The notes under the pieces were generated by a model. It was not told the origin of the DNA. It was given only the letters and a program-made list of their open reading frames with translations, and did no database searches. From Bacteroidetes bacterium HGW-Bacteroidetes-2 (GTDB lineage Bacteria; Bacteroidota; Bacteroidia; Flavobacteriales; Flavobacteriaceae), in the NCBI GenBank assembly GCA_002842575.1, contig PHDJ01000002.1, positions 97,647 through 161,646 on the forward strand: a stretch of 64,000 nucleotides of DNA, written 5' to 3'. Made by a program: the position numbers and the translations under genes. This document shows, piece by piece, positions 1-8,504 of the stretch (the stretch's first letter is position 1; each line of letters starts with the position of its first letter).

Positions 1-1147
1 CTTCTCCCGGTTCCAAACCATCCTGAATTATATAGGCATCCCCGAGGGCCGGTCCCAATGTGATTTCGCGTATTTTGAAACCCGAACCTTCTTTAATATA
101 AACCACCGAACGTTTCCCTGTCCACAATACCGCCGATTTCGGAATAACGATTTCCTGGGTATCCACTTTTCCGATTTTATTTTTCACAACTCCGGAAGCG
201 AACATTTCGGGTTTTAACCGACCGTCCTTATTACTTACCTCAACGCGGGCCGAAGCTACCCGGGTTTGGGAATTGATCAGCGGATCTATAAAACTGATTT
301 TTCCTGTAAAGGTTTCTCCCGGTAACGATTTGACGGTATATTCAATTTCACTGCCTTCCCTGATCCAGGCGAGTTCACTTTCATATAAATCGAATAGCAC
401 CCAAACTTTGGAAAGGTCTGAAATTTGATAAATAGGCATCCCGCGTTCAACATAATCTCCCAGTTCCACCATTTTTTCGGTCACTATCCCATTTACATCA
501 GAATGTATGGAAAACCGCTGTATCGCTTTTCCATTGGCGATGATCTTGTCAATTTGCGCCTGACTTATTTTCCAATTGCGCAGTTTTTCCTGGGCAGCTT
601 CAAACAACTCCGGTTGACTTTTTTTAATACTCGCCGCCTGCAAAAGTTCTTCTTGAGCAGTAACCAATTCCGGAGAATAAATTATGGCCAATGTTTGTCC
701 TCGGCTCACTTTTTCTCCTGTAAAATTGACCGCGAGTTGCTCTATGCGTCCCGGAATATGAGTAGATTGCGAATAGGCATGTCGCTCATCTACCTGCACT
801 TTTCCATTGAGTCGAATTTCTTTGGAAGCATCTCCTTTTCCAACAATTATTGTTTGAATATTCGCCAATTTTATGGCGTTTTCGCTCATTTGATACATAT
901 TGGGGTCATCACTAACTCCTTCTGATTCCAGCGGAATTAAATCCATTCCACAAATTGGGCAGGAACCCGGTTCATCCCTACGGATTTGCGGATGCATGGA
1001 GCAAGTCCATATTTGCTCTATATCTGCATTTGCGTGATCGTGATTTTCCTCCTGTTTTTCATCGCCTCCAAATAGCAACCAGCCCAATAAGATTCCTATT
1101 ATAAGGATTCCGGCTGTTTTAAGATATTTTTTATTTTTTGCTTTCAT
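1..1147 (-). CDS. cusB: CusB-type RND efflux adaptor, cut by window edge
   Basis: Periplasmic membrane-fusion subunit of a heavy-metal (Cu/Ag type) RND efflux pump. I translated it by hand because the ORF has no stop inside the window: it starts at ATG 1147 and runs off position 1 after about 382 codons. Residues 1-27 form a membrane anchor or signal. A His-rich linker (NHDHAN) follows, then a heavy-metal-binding domain at about 47-72 (WTCSMHP...CPICGMDLIP). The rest is hairpin, barrel and lipoyl-like adaptor sequence (ELVTAQEEL, GMPIYQISDLSKVWV). Only 8 bases separate it from the upstream TolC-like gene, so it is the last visible gene of the cus operon. The exact metal is inferred. Confidence 0.93.
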   Translation of the reverse strand, partial: MKAKNKKYLKTAGILIIGILLGWLLFGGDEKQEENHDHANADIEQIWTCSMHPQIRRDEPGSCPICGMDLIPLESEGVSDDPNMYQMSENAIKLANIQTIIVGKGDASKEIRLNGKVQVDERHAYSQSTHIPGRIEQLAVNFTGEKVSRGQTLAIIYSPELVTAQEELLQAASIKKSQPELFEAAQEKLRNWKISQAQIDKIIANGKAIQRFSIHSDVNGIVTEKMVELGDYVERGMPIYQISDLSKVWVLFDLYESELAWIREGSEIEYTVKSLPGETFTGKISFIDPLINSQTRVASARVEVSNKDGRLKPEMFASGVVKNKIGKVDTQEIVIPKSAVLWTGKRSVVYIKEGSGFKIREITLGPALGDAYIIQDGLEPGE

Positions 1148-1155
1148 TATTTCCC

Positions 1156-2418
1156 TTATTTAGAAATTAAATAATCCATTTTTGCTTTTGCCATAAATCC
1201 ACTTTTTATGGCTTCTATCTCTTGAGTTTGCAGCATTAATATATCTTGGTTCATCTGTAATACCTCTTCAAAATCTATGATGGAATTACTGAATCCTGAA
1301 ATAAGCAATTTGCTTGCATGTCCAGAACTAACTAGTTGTTTTTGATATAAGGCGATGAGCTGTTCTGCTTTTTTAAGATCGTAAAGTGTCATTTCATAAG
1401 TACTTTGCAATTCGTTTTTCTGTGCTTCCTGTTGTTGTTTGATGCTGCTTGCCATAAATTCCGCTTCTTTTTTTGCAGCTCTATATTTATTTCTGAAAAT
1501 GGGCAGCGTCACCGTAAGCATCGGCATAATGGCATCTTGCCCGTTCTTATCTGGATTGGCATCGGTGCGTTTTGAAATGACGGAATAATCAATTCCCAAT
1601 CCAAACATCGGCAATCCTTCTTTTTGAGCCACAATTTGCTGCATTTCATAAGATTTTTTTTGCTTTTCTAAACCAGTAATACTAGGGTGCTTTTCAAATA
1701 TTTCTTTAGGATTCACTAAAATTTCGTCCTTGTTAAATATTAATGTATCCTGAATTTGAACAGCTATTTCCGTCTCTCGGTTCAGCATTAAATTAAATCT
1801 TGTTTCCAAAGGTTTTTTAATTTTCTCAAGCAATTCAATTTCTGTAATTGCCGCTTCCCGCTTGATATCTACTTTTATCACATTTACCATTGGTGCGTTT
1901 CCGCTTTTGAAACGGGTCAGGGACAATTCATGATAGGAATTAAGGATGCTCAGGTTTTCTTTTTTAAGCTGAATCGTTTTTTCAATGGCATATAATTCGG
2001 CATAAACTGATTTTATTTCAAAGAACAATTGGTTCCGTAGATCCAGATAATTCTGAAATTTAGCTTCCGCCATTAAAACCGAAGCATCTTTCTTTGCCTG
2101 AAGGGTTCCAAACCAGGGAAACATTTGCGTGAGCGAAACCCGGGCTTCTTGCGTTCCTATTCTTGTTTCAATCATTCGCCCAAAAGCACTCATGGTTAAA
2201 GTAGGGTCGGACAAACTCGATACTTGAGGCGCTTGTTGCATTGCTGCTTCAAACTGTGCATAAGAAGATTTCAACTTCGGATTGTTTTCTACAGCTGTTT
2301 GCAAATAATCGTCCAGTGTTTGTGAATATCCCCCCAACCCGCAAAAGGGAAGCAAAAGCAGGATAAATTTTATTCCTGAAAATCGCTTTTGAAAATATTT
2401 TATTAAAGATTCTTTCAT
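1156..2418 (-). CDS. TolC/CusC-like outer-membrane efflux protein
   Basis: Outer-membrane channel of a tripartite efflux pump (OEP family), 420 residues, typical length. A signal peptide spans about residues 1-32 (LLLLPFCGLGGYSQ). The remainder is long amphipathic helix with the family's internal duplication, including an ARVSLTQMFPWFG strand and a second-half MLTVTLPIFRNKY strand. It sits 20 bases downstream of cusA and 8 bases upstream of cusB in the same direction, which identifies it as the outer-membrane partner of this Cus-type pump. The gene name cusC would follow from context only. Confidence 0.92.
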   Translation of the reverse strand: MKESLIKYFQKRFSGIKFILLLLPFCGLGGYSQTLDDYLQTAVENNPKLKSSYAQFEAAMQQAPQVSSLSDPTLTMSAFGRMIETRIGTQEARVSLTQMFPWFGTLQAKKDASVLMAEAKFQNYLDLRNQLFFEIKSVYAELYAIEKTIQLKKENLSILNSYHELSLTRFKSGNAPMVNVIKVDIKREAAITEIELLEKIKKPLETRFNLMLNRETEIAVQIQDTLIFNKDEILVNPKEIFEKHPSITGLEKQKKSYEMQQIVAQKEGLPMFGLGIDYSVISKRTDANPDKNGQDAIMPMLTVTLPIFRNKYRAAKKEAEFMASSIKQQQEAQKNELQSTYEMTLYDLKKAEQLIALYQKQLVSSGHASKLLISGFSNSIIDFEEVLQMNQDILMLQTQEIEAIKSGFMAKAKMDYLISK

Positions 2419-2438
2419 TATCTATTACTTTTTTAATA

Positions 2439-5400
2439 CTATGATTTCAGGTTAGGTAAAACTGATCCTCCTACTTCAGGAAGCCCTGAATTGTTTTTTA
2501 CTTCAGATTCCCTCCAAATGGCCTGCAACACGGGCACCACAAAAATAGTCATGATTTGAATGACCATTCCCCCAAAAATAGGGATTGCCATAGGCACCAT
2601 AATATCAGCTCCTTTTCCAGTGGAAGACAATACCGGCAAAAGCGCAATAAGAGCTACTGCAGCAGTCATCATCGCAGGCCGTACCCTTTTTAATCCGGCT
2701 TCCATTACTGCATCGCGAACTTCGGGAACGGTTTGTGGTTTTCTTTTTTCAAAAACATCGTGAATGTATGTCCCCATTAAAACGCCATCATCGGTTGCAA
2801 TTCCAAAAAGGGCTATAAAACCTACCCAAACTGCCACACTCAAATTAATGGTGTGAATTTGAAACAAGTCTCGCATATTCTCTCCAGATATCGCAAAATC
2901 CATAAACCATGGTTGCCCGTAGAGCCAAATCATAATAAATCCACCAGAAAATGCCACAAATACTCCTGAAAAGTGAATGGTGGAAGCGATGATGGTTTTA
3001 AACTGGAAATACAACAACAGGAATATCAAAACCAAACTGATAGGGATGACAATTGCAAGACGTTTAACTGCCCGAAGCTGGTTTTCATAATTTCCGGAAA
3101 ATTTATAACTTATCCCTGCCGGAACTGTTAATTCGCCTGCATCAATTTTATCCTGAATGTGTTTTTGTGCATCGTTTACTACATTTACCTCAGCAAAACC
3201 ATCGCGTTTGTCAAAAAGTACATAGCCCACTAAAAAAGTTTCTTCACTTTTTATCATTTGCGGACCGCGCACATAATTTAATGCAGCTAATTCTCCTAAG
3301 GGAATTTGCGCACCACTTTTGGTAGGCACGAGAATTTTTTTAATGCTTTCTGGATCATCGCGCAGCTCTTGGGGGTAGCGCACCCGAACGGGAAAACGCT
3401 CCCTGCCTTCAACCGTAGTGGTGATTTCCATTCCGCCAATGGCAGTTTCTATGGTTTGCTGCACATCCTCAATGCTTAAACCGTAGCGCGCAATGGCATT
3501 TCTGTCAATATCTATTTCCAGATATGGTTTTCCCACGGTTCTATCGGCAAAGACGGCTTCGGCTTTCACAGAAGGGACTTCTTTTAAAATGCCTTCCAAT
3601 TGTAATCCAAACTTTTGAATGGTAAGCAAGTTAGGCCCATACACTTTTATACCCATTGGTGCCCGCATTCCGGTTTGCAACATCACCAAACGCGTTTCGA
3701 TAGGTTGCAGTTTAGGTGCTGAAGTAACTCCAGGAATATTAGTGGCTTTAACAATTTCATCCCAAATATCATCAGGATTTTTGATGTGTTTACGCCAGTT
3801 TCGGTAATATTCTCCTTTTTTATCTTCAATCAGATTTTCCTGCGAAACTTTTTGATTTATGGCGTCTTCATTGCTTAAATTATCGCCAGATTTGAGGATA
3901 AATCTTTCCTTTTTATCCACTTTAAAAGCAAGAGGTTTTCCGTCATCAGAAAGGATATATTTAGGCTTATAATTGATGATATTTTCATACATAGAAATAG
4001 GAGCGGGATCCAAGGCGCTTTCCACCCTACCCAATTTTCCTACCGCCACATCTACTTCCGGAATATTGGTTATTGCAATATCCAGTTTTTGCAAAGTTTC
4101 TTTGGAGGCTTCAATTCCCGCATGGGGCATAGAAGTAGGCATCAGCAAAAAACTTCCTTCATCTAAAGAAGGCATAAACTCTTTTCCAACTCCGGGAAAA
4201 GTATTGGCCATTCCGGTCCAAACCGATGTCGTTCTAATATTCCACCCAACTTTATCAAATCCGTTTGCCACAAAACCAAATATTTTTGGAAAGCCCAGCC
4301 AGATTAATATTCCGAAGAAAATGGTTATAATTGGCACCATCAAAAATTTCTTTTGATTGATTAGGCACCAACTTAAAATAGGTTGGTAGTATTTAACCAT
4401 ACTCATTAAAATTGCCAAAACACCCGTCAATAAAACAATCACGAAAATATAGTTGGAAAACACCGAATTTTGATGTCCCAGCGGCAGCCATTCCTCGGTA
4501 AGAAAAAACAAGGTTACCGCAACAATAATAAACAAGGTGATTTGTGTAGAATATTTTCCTAAAAACTGTGGATTTTTGTCTTCCACCAATCTTAAAATTC
4601 CTATTATCACTAAGGCCAATGGCAACCAAAAGCTGAAGTAAATAGACAAAAACAAGCCCGCAACTATCAAGATAATGTTCCATACCCGCACCATTCTGGC
4701 TTTTTGAACTCGGATATTGAAGGCAAAATAAGTCAGCATAGGTAGAATAAGAATTCCTATGATAAACGAAGCAAGAAGCGCGAAGGTTTTAGTAAAAGCC
4801 AAGGGTCTAAACAATTTCCCTTCGGCATTTTCCATAAAAAATACCGGAAGAAAACTTACAACCGTAGTTAAAAGCGCTGTGGTTACCGCAGGAAAAACTT
4901 CCATGGTAGCCTCGTGGATAATGGCCAGCAGCCGGGCTCCTTTGGCATCTTTATTTTCGGGCATTTCTAGGTGCCTAATGGTATTTTCTACAAAAATAAT
5001 CCCAACATCTACCATTACACCTATGGCAATGGCAATTCCCGATAGCGCAACCACGTTTGCATCTACCCCAAAATAACGCATGGCGATAAAGGTCATTAGC
5101 ACACCAACCGGGAGCAAACTGGAAATTAAAATGGAGGCCCTTAAATTGAGCACTAAAACGAGGATTACGAGGATACTTATCAGTATTTCGTGTGAAAGGG
5201 CGTTTTCTAGGGTACTAATGGTTTCGTTTATAAGTTGTGTTCTATCGTAATACGGAACAATGGTAACCTTACTGACAGTGCCATCGGCCAGGGTTTTTTG
5301 GGGCAATCCAACGGAGATTTCCTTAATTCTAGCTTTGGTATTTTCAATGGTCTGCAACGGATTGGAACCATAACGTGCCACCACCACTCCACCAACAACA

Positions 5401-6296
5401 TCGGCACCGCCTTTGTCTAAAATTCCGCGACGTTCGGCAGGACCTAAATGCACCACGCCCAAATCTTTGATCAAGATAGGTTTGTTGTCTTTTTCGGTGA
5501 CAACCGAATTTTCAATATCTTCAACAGATTTAATATAGCCAAGTCCGCGAACGAGATATTCAACTTTGTTTATTTCCAGTGTTTTTGCGCCAATGTCGCG
5601 GTTAGAATTTTTTACCGCCATCATCACCTGATCAATCCCAACGTTAAAAGCTTTCAGCGCATCGGGGTTTACATCGATTTGGTATTCCTGAACAAATCCA
5701 CCTACAGAGGCAACTTCTGAAACGCCAATAGTACCACTTAAGCCCAGTTTTACATAAAAATCCTGGATGGTGCGCAATTCGTGCAAATCCCATCCGCCGG
5801 TAACGTTTCCTTGCGGATCGCGTCCTTCCAGGGTGTACCAAAAAACCTGTCCCAATCCGGTTGCATCTGGCCCCATAGAAGGAGATACGCCTTGAGGTAA
5901 TATATTGGCGGGAAGCGAATTTAATTTTTCCAAAACCCGGGTTCGCGACCAATAAAATTCTACATCTTCTTCAAAAATGATGTAGATAATGGAAAACCCG
6001 AACATCGAGGTGCTTCTTATAGATCGTACTCCAGGAATTCCAAGTAAAGAAGTGGTTAAGGGATAAGTGATTTGGTCTTCAATATCCTGAGGAGATCGTC
6101 CGGACCAATCGGTAAATACAATTTGTTGGTTTTCCCCAATATCGGGAATGGCATCAACAGGCACCGAATCTTTTGGAAGAAACCCGATATCCCAGTTAAA
6201 AGGCGATGTAACCAATCCCCAACCAATTAAGGAAGCGAGCAGAATAACGGTAACCAAACGGTTGTAAAGAAAATATTTAATAAGTTTGTCAAACAT
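2439..6296 (-). CDS. cusA: CusA-type heavy-metal RND efflux transporter
   Basis: Inner-membrane proton-driven pump of the HME-RND family. It has the N-terminal helix and porter domains, the TM4 motif GVMVDVGIIFVEN near residue 430, and a C-terminal repeat with GIATDDGVLMGTY. Methionines equivalent to the CusA metal triad appear to be kept at about 719 (LLMPTSMPHAG), 766 (DPAPISMYEN) and 868 (RLVMLQTGMR). At 1285 residues it is some 240 longer than E. coli CusA. Much of the excess lies at about 530-690 and looks like added membrane helices. Cu(I)/Ag(I) specificity is inferred from the methionines and from the neighbours. Confidence 0.95.
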   Translation of the reverse strand: MFDKLIKYFLYNRLVTVILLASLIGWGLVTSPFNWDIGFLPKDSVPVDAIPDIGENQQIVFTDWSGRSPQDIEDQITYPLTTSLLGIPGVRSIRSTSMFGFSIIYIIFEEDVEFYWSRTRVLEKLNSLPANILPQGVSPSMGPDATGLGQVFWYTLEGRDPQGNVTGGWDLHELRTIQDFYVKLGLSGTIGVSEVASVGGFVQEYQIDVNPDALKAFNVGIDQVMMAVKNSNRDIGAKTLEINKVEYLVRGLGYIKSVEDIENSVVTEKDNKPILIKDLGVVHLGPAERRGILDKGGADVVGGVVVARYGSNPLQTIENTKARIKEISVGLPQKTLADGTVSKVTIVPYYDRTQLINETISTLENALSHEILISILVILVLVLNLRASILISSLLPVGVLMTFIAMRYFGVDANVVALSGIAIAIGVMVDVGIIFVENTIRHLEMPENKDAKGARLLAIIHEATMEVFPAVTTALLTTVVSFLPVFFMENAEGKLFRPLAFTKTFALLASFIIGILILPMLTYFAFNIRVQKARMVRVWNIILIVAGLFLSIYFSFWLPLALVIIGILRLVEDKNPQFLGKYSTQITLFIIVAVTLFFLTEEWLPLGHQNSVFSNYIFVIVLLTGVLAILMSMVKYYQPILSWCLINQKKFLMVPIITIFFGILIWLGFPKIFGFVANGFDKVGWNIRTTSVWTGMANTFPGVGKEFMPSLDEGSFLLMPTSMPHAGIEASKETLQKLDIAITNIPEVDVAVGKLGRVESALDPAPISMYENIINYKPKYILSDDGKPLAFKVDKKERFILKSGDNLSNEDAINQKVSQENLIEDKKGEYYRNWRKHIKNPDDIWDEIVKATNIPGVTSAPKLQPIETRLVMLQTGMRAPMGIKVYGPNLLTIQKFGLQLEGILKEVPSVKAEAVFADRTVGKPYLEIDIDRNAIARYGLSIEDVQQTIETAIGGMEITTTVEGRERFPVRVRYPQELRDDPESIKKILVPTKSGAQIPLGELAALNYVRGPQMIKSEETFLVGYVLFDKRDGFAEVNVVNDAQKHIQDKIDAGELTVPAGISYKFSGNYENQLRAVKRLAIVIPISLVLIFLLLYFQFKTIIASTIHFSGVFVAFSGGFIMIWLYGQPWFMDFAISGENMRDLFQIHTINLSVAVWVGFIALFGIATDDGVLMGTYIHDVFEKRKPQTVPEVRDAVMEAGLKRVRPAMMTAAVALIALLPVLSSTGKGADIMVPMAIPIFGGMVIQIMTIFVVPVLQAIWRESEVKNNSGLPEVGGSVLPNLKS

Positions 6297-6372
6297 TTAT
6301 TTGATTATTTAATGATATAATCCTGAAAGAGCAAATGGGAATGATTTCAAAGAAACCATAACAATGCTTTAA

Positions 6373-6396
6373 CGCCGGGAGCTAAATGCTTCGGCG
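6373..6396. other. hairpin between HYC gene and cusA
   Basis: An imperfect stem (CGCCGggAGC / GCTtCGGCG) lies in the 120-base gap between the HYC_CC_PP gene and cusA. No T-run follows it on the minus strand, so it is not a classical terminator. It may be an mRNA-processing or stabilising element that sets unequal expression of the two genes. Confidence 0.4.
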
Positions 6397-6416
6397 GTCA
6401 AAAAATCATTAAATAA

Positions 6417-6827
6417 TTAAATAAGGAAAGTATCGTTAAGAACCAAAATGTCCTTGACGATAAGTGGTGGGGTATAATTTCTAAAAGGAAGTATCTGTTG
6501 TGGTAACCTTTCAAATAGATTGATGTAAGAAGAAGTGAAAGCACTTAAAAAAACCTGCTGATTAAAATCTAAAGAGGTAAAGGACAACTTAAGTTGATCT
6601 TGTCCTTCAATAGAAATATTTTGATTACTACAGCAATTTTCTTCGTCCATCATAGATTTTTCCGAAGTGGAGTGCATATCCATTCCACAAGATGCTGCTT
6701 TTGCAAAAACCGCTTGATCAACTAACAAATTTCCACAGTAATGCTTATCTACGGTAAATGAAAACGTAGAAATCAACACTAAAAGTGCCATCAAAAAAGA
6801 TGCTATTTTTTGAAAAATCTGTTTCAT
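6417..6827 (-). CDS. HYC_CC_PP family small secreted protein
   Basis: A 136-residue exported protein of the Bacteroidota family named for its HYC, CC and PP motifs. HYC is at residues 29-31, CC at 65-66 and TPP at 119-121, with an extra Cys and a CGMDMHS Met/His patch near 47-52. Residues 1-25 are a signal peptide or TM helix. The ORF track starts at TTG 6836, but that codon overlaps a perfect -7 box (minus 6841-6834), so I use ATG 6827. Its place directly upstream of cusA, and its thiol, Met and His content, suggest periplasmic metal binding. That function is inference. Confidence 0.85.
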   Translation of the reverse strand: MKQIFQKIASFLMALLVLISTFSFTVDKHYCGNLLVDQAVFAKAASCGMDMHSTSEKSMMDEENCCSNQNISIEGQDQLKLSFTSLDFNQQVFLSAFTSSYINLFERLPQQILPFRNYTPPLIVKDILVLNDTFLI

Positions 6828-6833
6828 GGAATA

Positions 6834-6841
6834 CAAATGTA
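6834..6841 (-). promoter_or_regulatory. -7 box of the HYC/cus operon
   Basis: TACATTTG on the minus strand is an exact TAnnTTTG element. It ends only 7 bases before ATG 6827, so the transcript would be leaderless or nearly so. No clear TTG -33 element is seen at the usual distance. Confidence 0.55.
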
Positions 6842-6882
6842 GGCAATTTTTTAATATGAAAATTAATTTATAATTTTCTTAA

Positions 6883-7326
6883 CTATCTGAAAATGTGCTT
6901 ATGATAATAAAATGCGGGCAACAGAAATAGAATAAAAATAGGTTGAATTAAAAAACGACGCACGTAAAAAAGTAGGTTGTAATTGCTTTCTGGCGAGGCA
7001 TTTATAACCAGATAACCCATCCAAGGAAGTAGAATAACAAGAGCCAAAAGGTACAAAAAAGAGGAAAACTTTATCACGTCTTTATCTTTAAAAACAACAT
7101 AAAGGATGGTAAGCGATATCATGGTATTTAATACATAGCGAAAAAAGGTATTAAGTAGTAATAAAAAAACGTTTACTTCCGGAACTTTTTTAAGTAAATA
7201 ATCTTGTTTAAAAAAGGAGAGCAAAGGGTCATAAAACAATTCCGTTTCAAAAAGTCGCACCAAAACCAGAAGCACAAATAATAAAAGAACTCCTACAATG
7301 CTAATCATTTTTGAATTAACGCTCAT
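6883..7326 (-). CDS. exosortase F-associated membrane protein
   Basis: A small integral membrane protein that in Flavobacteriia accompanies exosortase XrtF. About four to five hydrophobic helices are visible (ISIVGVLLLFVLLVLV, LYLLALVILLPWMGYLVI, FLIQPIFILFLLPAFYY), separated by short basic or acidic loops. The ORF track extends back to 7401 through the xrtF 3' end. I prefer ATG 7326 (MSVNSKM), which leaves an 11-base overlap with xrtF and gives 147 residues. The biochemical role is unknown; the assignment rests on the pairing and on the membrane profile. Confidence 0.75.
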   Translation of the reverse strand: MSVNSKMISIVGVLLLFVLLVLVRLFETELFYDPLLSFFKQDYLLKKVPEVNVFLLLLNTFFRYVLNTMISLTILYVVFKDKDVIKFSSFLYLLALVILLPWMGYLVINASPESNYNLLFYVRRFLIQPIFILFLLPAFYYHKHIFR

Positions 7327-7882
7327 AAACTTGTGCATCAGAAAGTTGTTTTGTTGGTATTTTTCGTATCCAAAGTATCCAAAGTAAAAACACCATACCA
7401 TAAATAATGGCTGGAAAAATTACGCCGTGTAATATATTTTCATACTGAGGATATTTATAAAGAGCAATAGATAATAATACTATTCTAAACAAATTAGCAG
7501 AATAAATTAATACCGAGCCAACTAAAATATACGATAAAGTGGGTTTAATTTTTTGATAAAAAGCGACTATAAAAGCAATAAACAATACCATAACACTCAA
7601 CGCATTGCAACCTTCCACAATGCGTGCCAAGTATTTATCATTTATCAGTAATTTCATTGAAGCCTCATTTTGGTGTGGAATTATTTCTGCTTTATAGCCA
7701 AATGCTGATGTTAGTACAGAGGTTTGATTTGCCACTAAATGGGTAATGGGATCCGGATAATAGGTGTCTGATTTTCCAAAATGCAAATACCCATTATACA
7801 AAATACTAAGCACCACATAGGTGCCCAGAAAAAGCACTAAAAATCGAATAACCGATTTGTATTTTAGGAACAGTACTTTCAA
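7316..7882 (-). CDS. xrtF: exosortase family protein XrtF
   Basis: A predicted membrane transpeptidase that sorts proteins carrying a short C-terminal signal. The exosortase triad is visible: Cys92 in VEGCNALS, Arg133 in NLFRIVLLS and His152 in NILHGVIFP, each at the edge of a membrane helix. The track's TTG start at 7906 overlaps a -7 box (7911-7904). Starting at TTG 7882 (MKVLFLKYKSVIRF) places the gene downstream of that box and gives 188 residues. It overlaps its partner gene by 11 bases. No candidate substrate is recognised in this window. Confidence 0.85.
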   Translation of the reverse strand: MKVLFLKYKSVIRFLVLFLGTYVVLSILYNGYLHFGKSDTYYPDPITHLVANQTSVLTSAFGYKAEIIPHQNEASMKLLINDKYLARIVEGCNALSVMVLFIAFIVAFYQKIKPTLSYILVGSVLIYSANLFRIVLLSIALYKYPQYENILHGVIFPAIIYGMVFLLWILWIRKIPTKQLSDAQVYER

Positions 7883-7903
7883 AAAAAAAATCTTTAGTTT
7901 TAA

Positions 7904-7911
7904 CAAAAATA
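7904..7911 (-). promoter_or_regulatory. -7 box of xrtF
   Basis: TATTTTTG on the minus strand is an exact TAnnTTTG element 22 bases upstream of the TTG at 7882. It decides the xrtF start, because the longer ORF start would lie inside the box. A divergent promoter for the GAF gene lies about 40 bases away. Confidence 0.5.
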
Positions 7912-7927
7912 TACAAAACCAATGGCA

Positions 7928-7956
7928 TTGTTGTATTTTGTTTTTAAATACTTTTG
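7928..7956 (+). promoter_or_regulatory. promoter of GAF gene (TTG-N18-TACTTTTG)
   Basis: TTG at 7928-7930, then 18 bases, then TACTTTTG at 7949-7956. This is the full Bacteroidota -33/-7 arrangement. The expected start of transcription is about 10 bases before ATG 7972. The ORF track's TTG start at 7954 lies inside the -7 box and is therefore rejected. Confidence 0.7.
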
Positions 7957-7971
7957 CGAAAACATTTTACC

Positions 7972-8427
7972 ATGCCATTTAAAGATTTGACATCTGAAAT
8001 TTCTGAAATAGTAGCATCCATAAATTTAACAAAGGAGGAAAAACTTACAAAAGTTTGTGAAGCCCTTCAATCAAAAGTGTCCTACTATACTTGGGTTGGT
8101 TTCTATTTTGCAAACGAAGCAGAGAAAACATTGCACTTAAAAGCCTTTGCCGGAGAGCCTACAGAGCATACCGTTATTCCATTTGGGAAAGGCATTTGCG
8201 GTCAGGTAGCCGTTTCAAACACCAATTTTGTGGTTCCCGATGTAAAAGCTCAGGATAATTATATTGCGTGTAGTATTACTGTTAAAGCAGAAATTGTAAT
8301 TCCATTATTCAAAAATGGAAAAAACATAGGGCAAATTGATATTGATTCCAACACCGCAAATCCTTTTACCGAATCCGATGAGCGATTTTTAGAGTGGGTA
8401 AATGACGAAGTAGCAAAAATTCTATAA
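7972..8427 (+). CDS. GAF-domain protein, fRMsr-like
   Basis: A single GAF domain, 151 residues, resembling free methionine-(R)-sulfoxide reductase (YebR/fRMsr). It has the family signatures WVGFY (41-45), IPFGKGICGQ with Cys76, and YIACS with Cys100, followed by AEIVIPL and GQIDIDS. In fRMsr the reductase uses three cysteines. Here the two in GICG and IACS are kept, but the first (usually in a PACxRI context) is replaced by Thr/Val. It could be a two-cysteine reductase or a GAF sensor. It is a monocistronic gene with its own promoter. Confidence 0.8.
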   Translation: MPFKDLTSEISEIVASINLTKEEKLTKVCEALQSKVSYYTWVGFYFANEAEKTLHLKAFAGEPTEHTVIPFGKGICGQVAVSNTNFVVPDVKAQDNYIACSITVKAEIVIPLFKNGKNIGQIDIDSNTANPFTESDERFLEWVNDEVAKIL

Positions 8428-8504
8428 TAATATCATTAAGAATACCCAGTTGTCAAGCTACTGGTAAAATGGTCAACCAAATCCTAAACACGTTAGATAA
8501 AAAA

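Noticed and set aside
425-925. 166-residue plus-strand ORF
   Set aside because: It lies wholly antisense to cusB, which has clear domains. The translation has no recognisable features.
4393-5952. Minus- and plus-strand ORFs inside cusA (4393-4683, 4759-5076, 5644-5952 and others)
   Set aside because: Shadow frames of a well-supported 1285-residue transporter.
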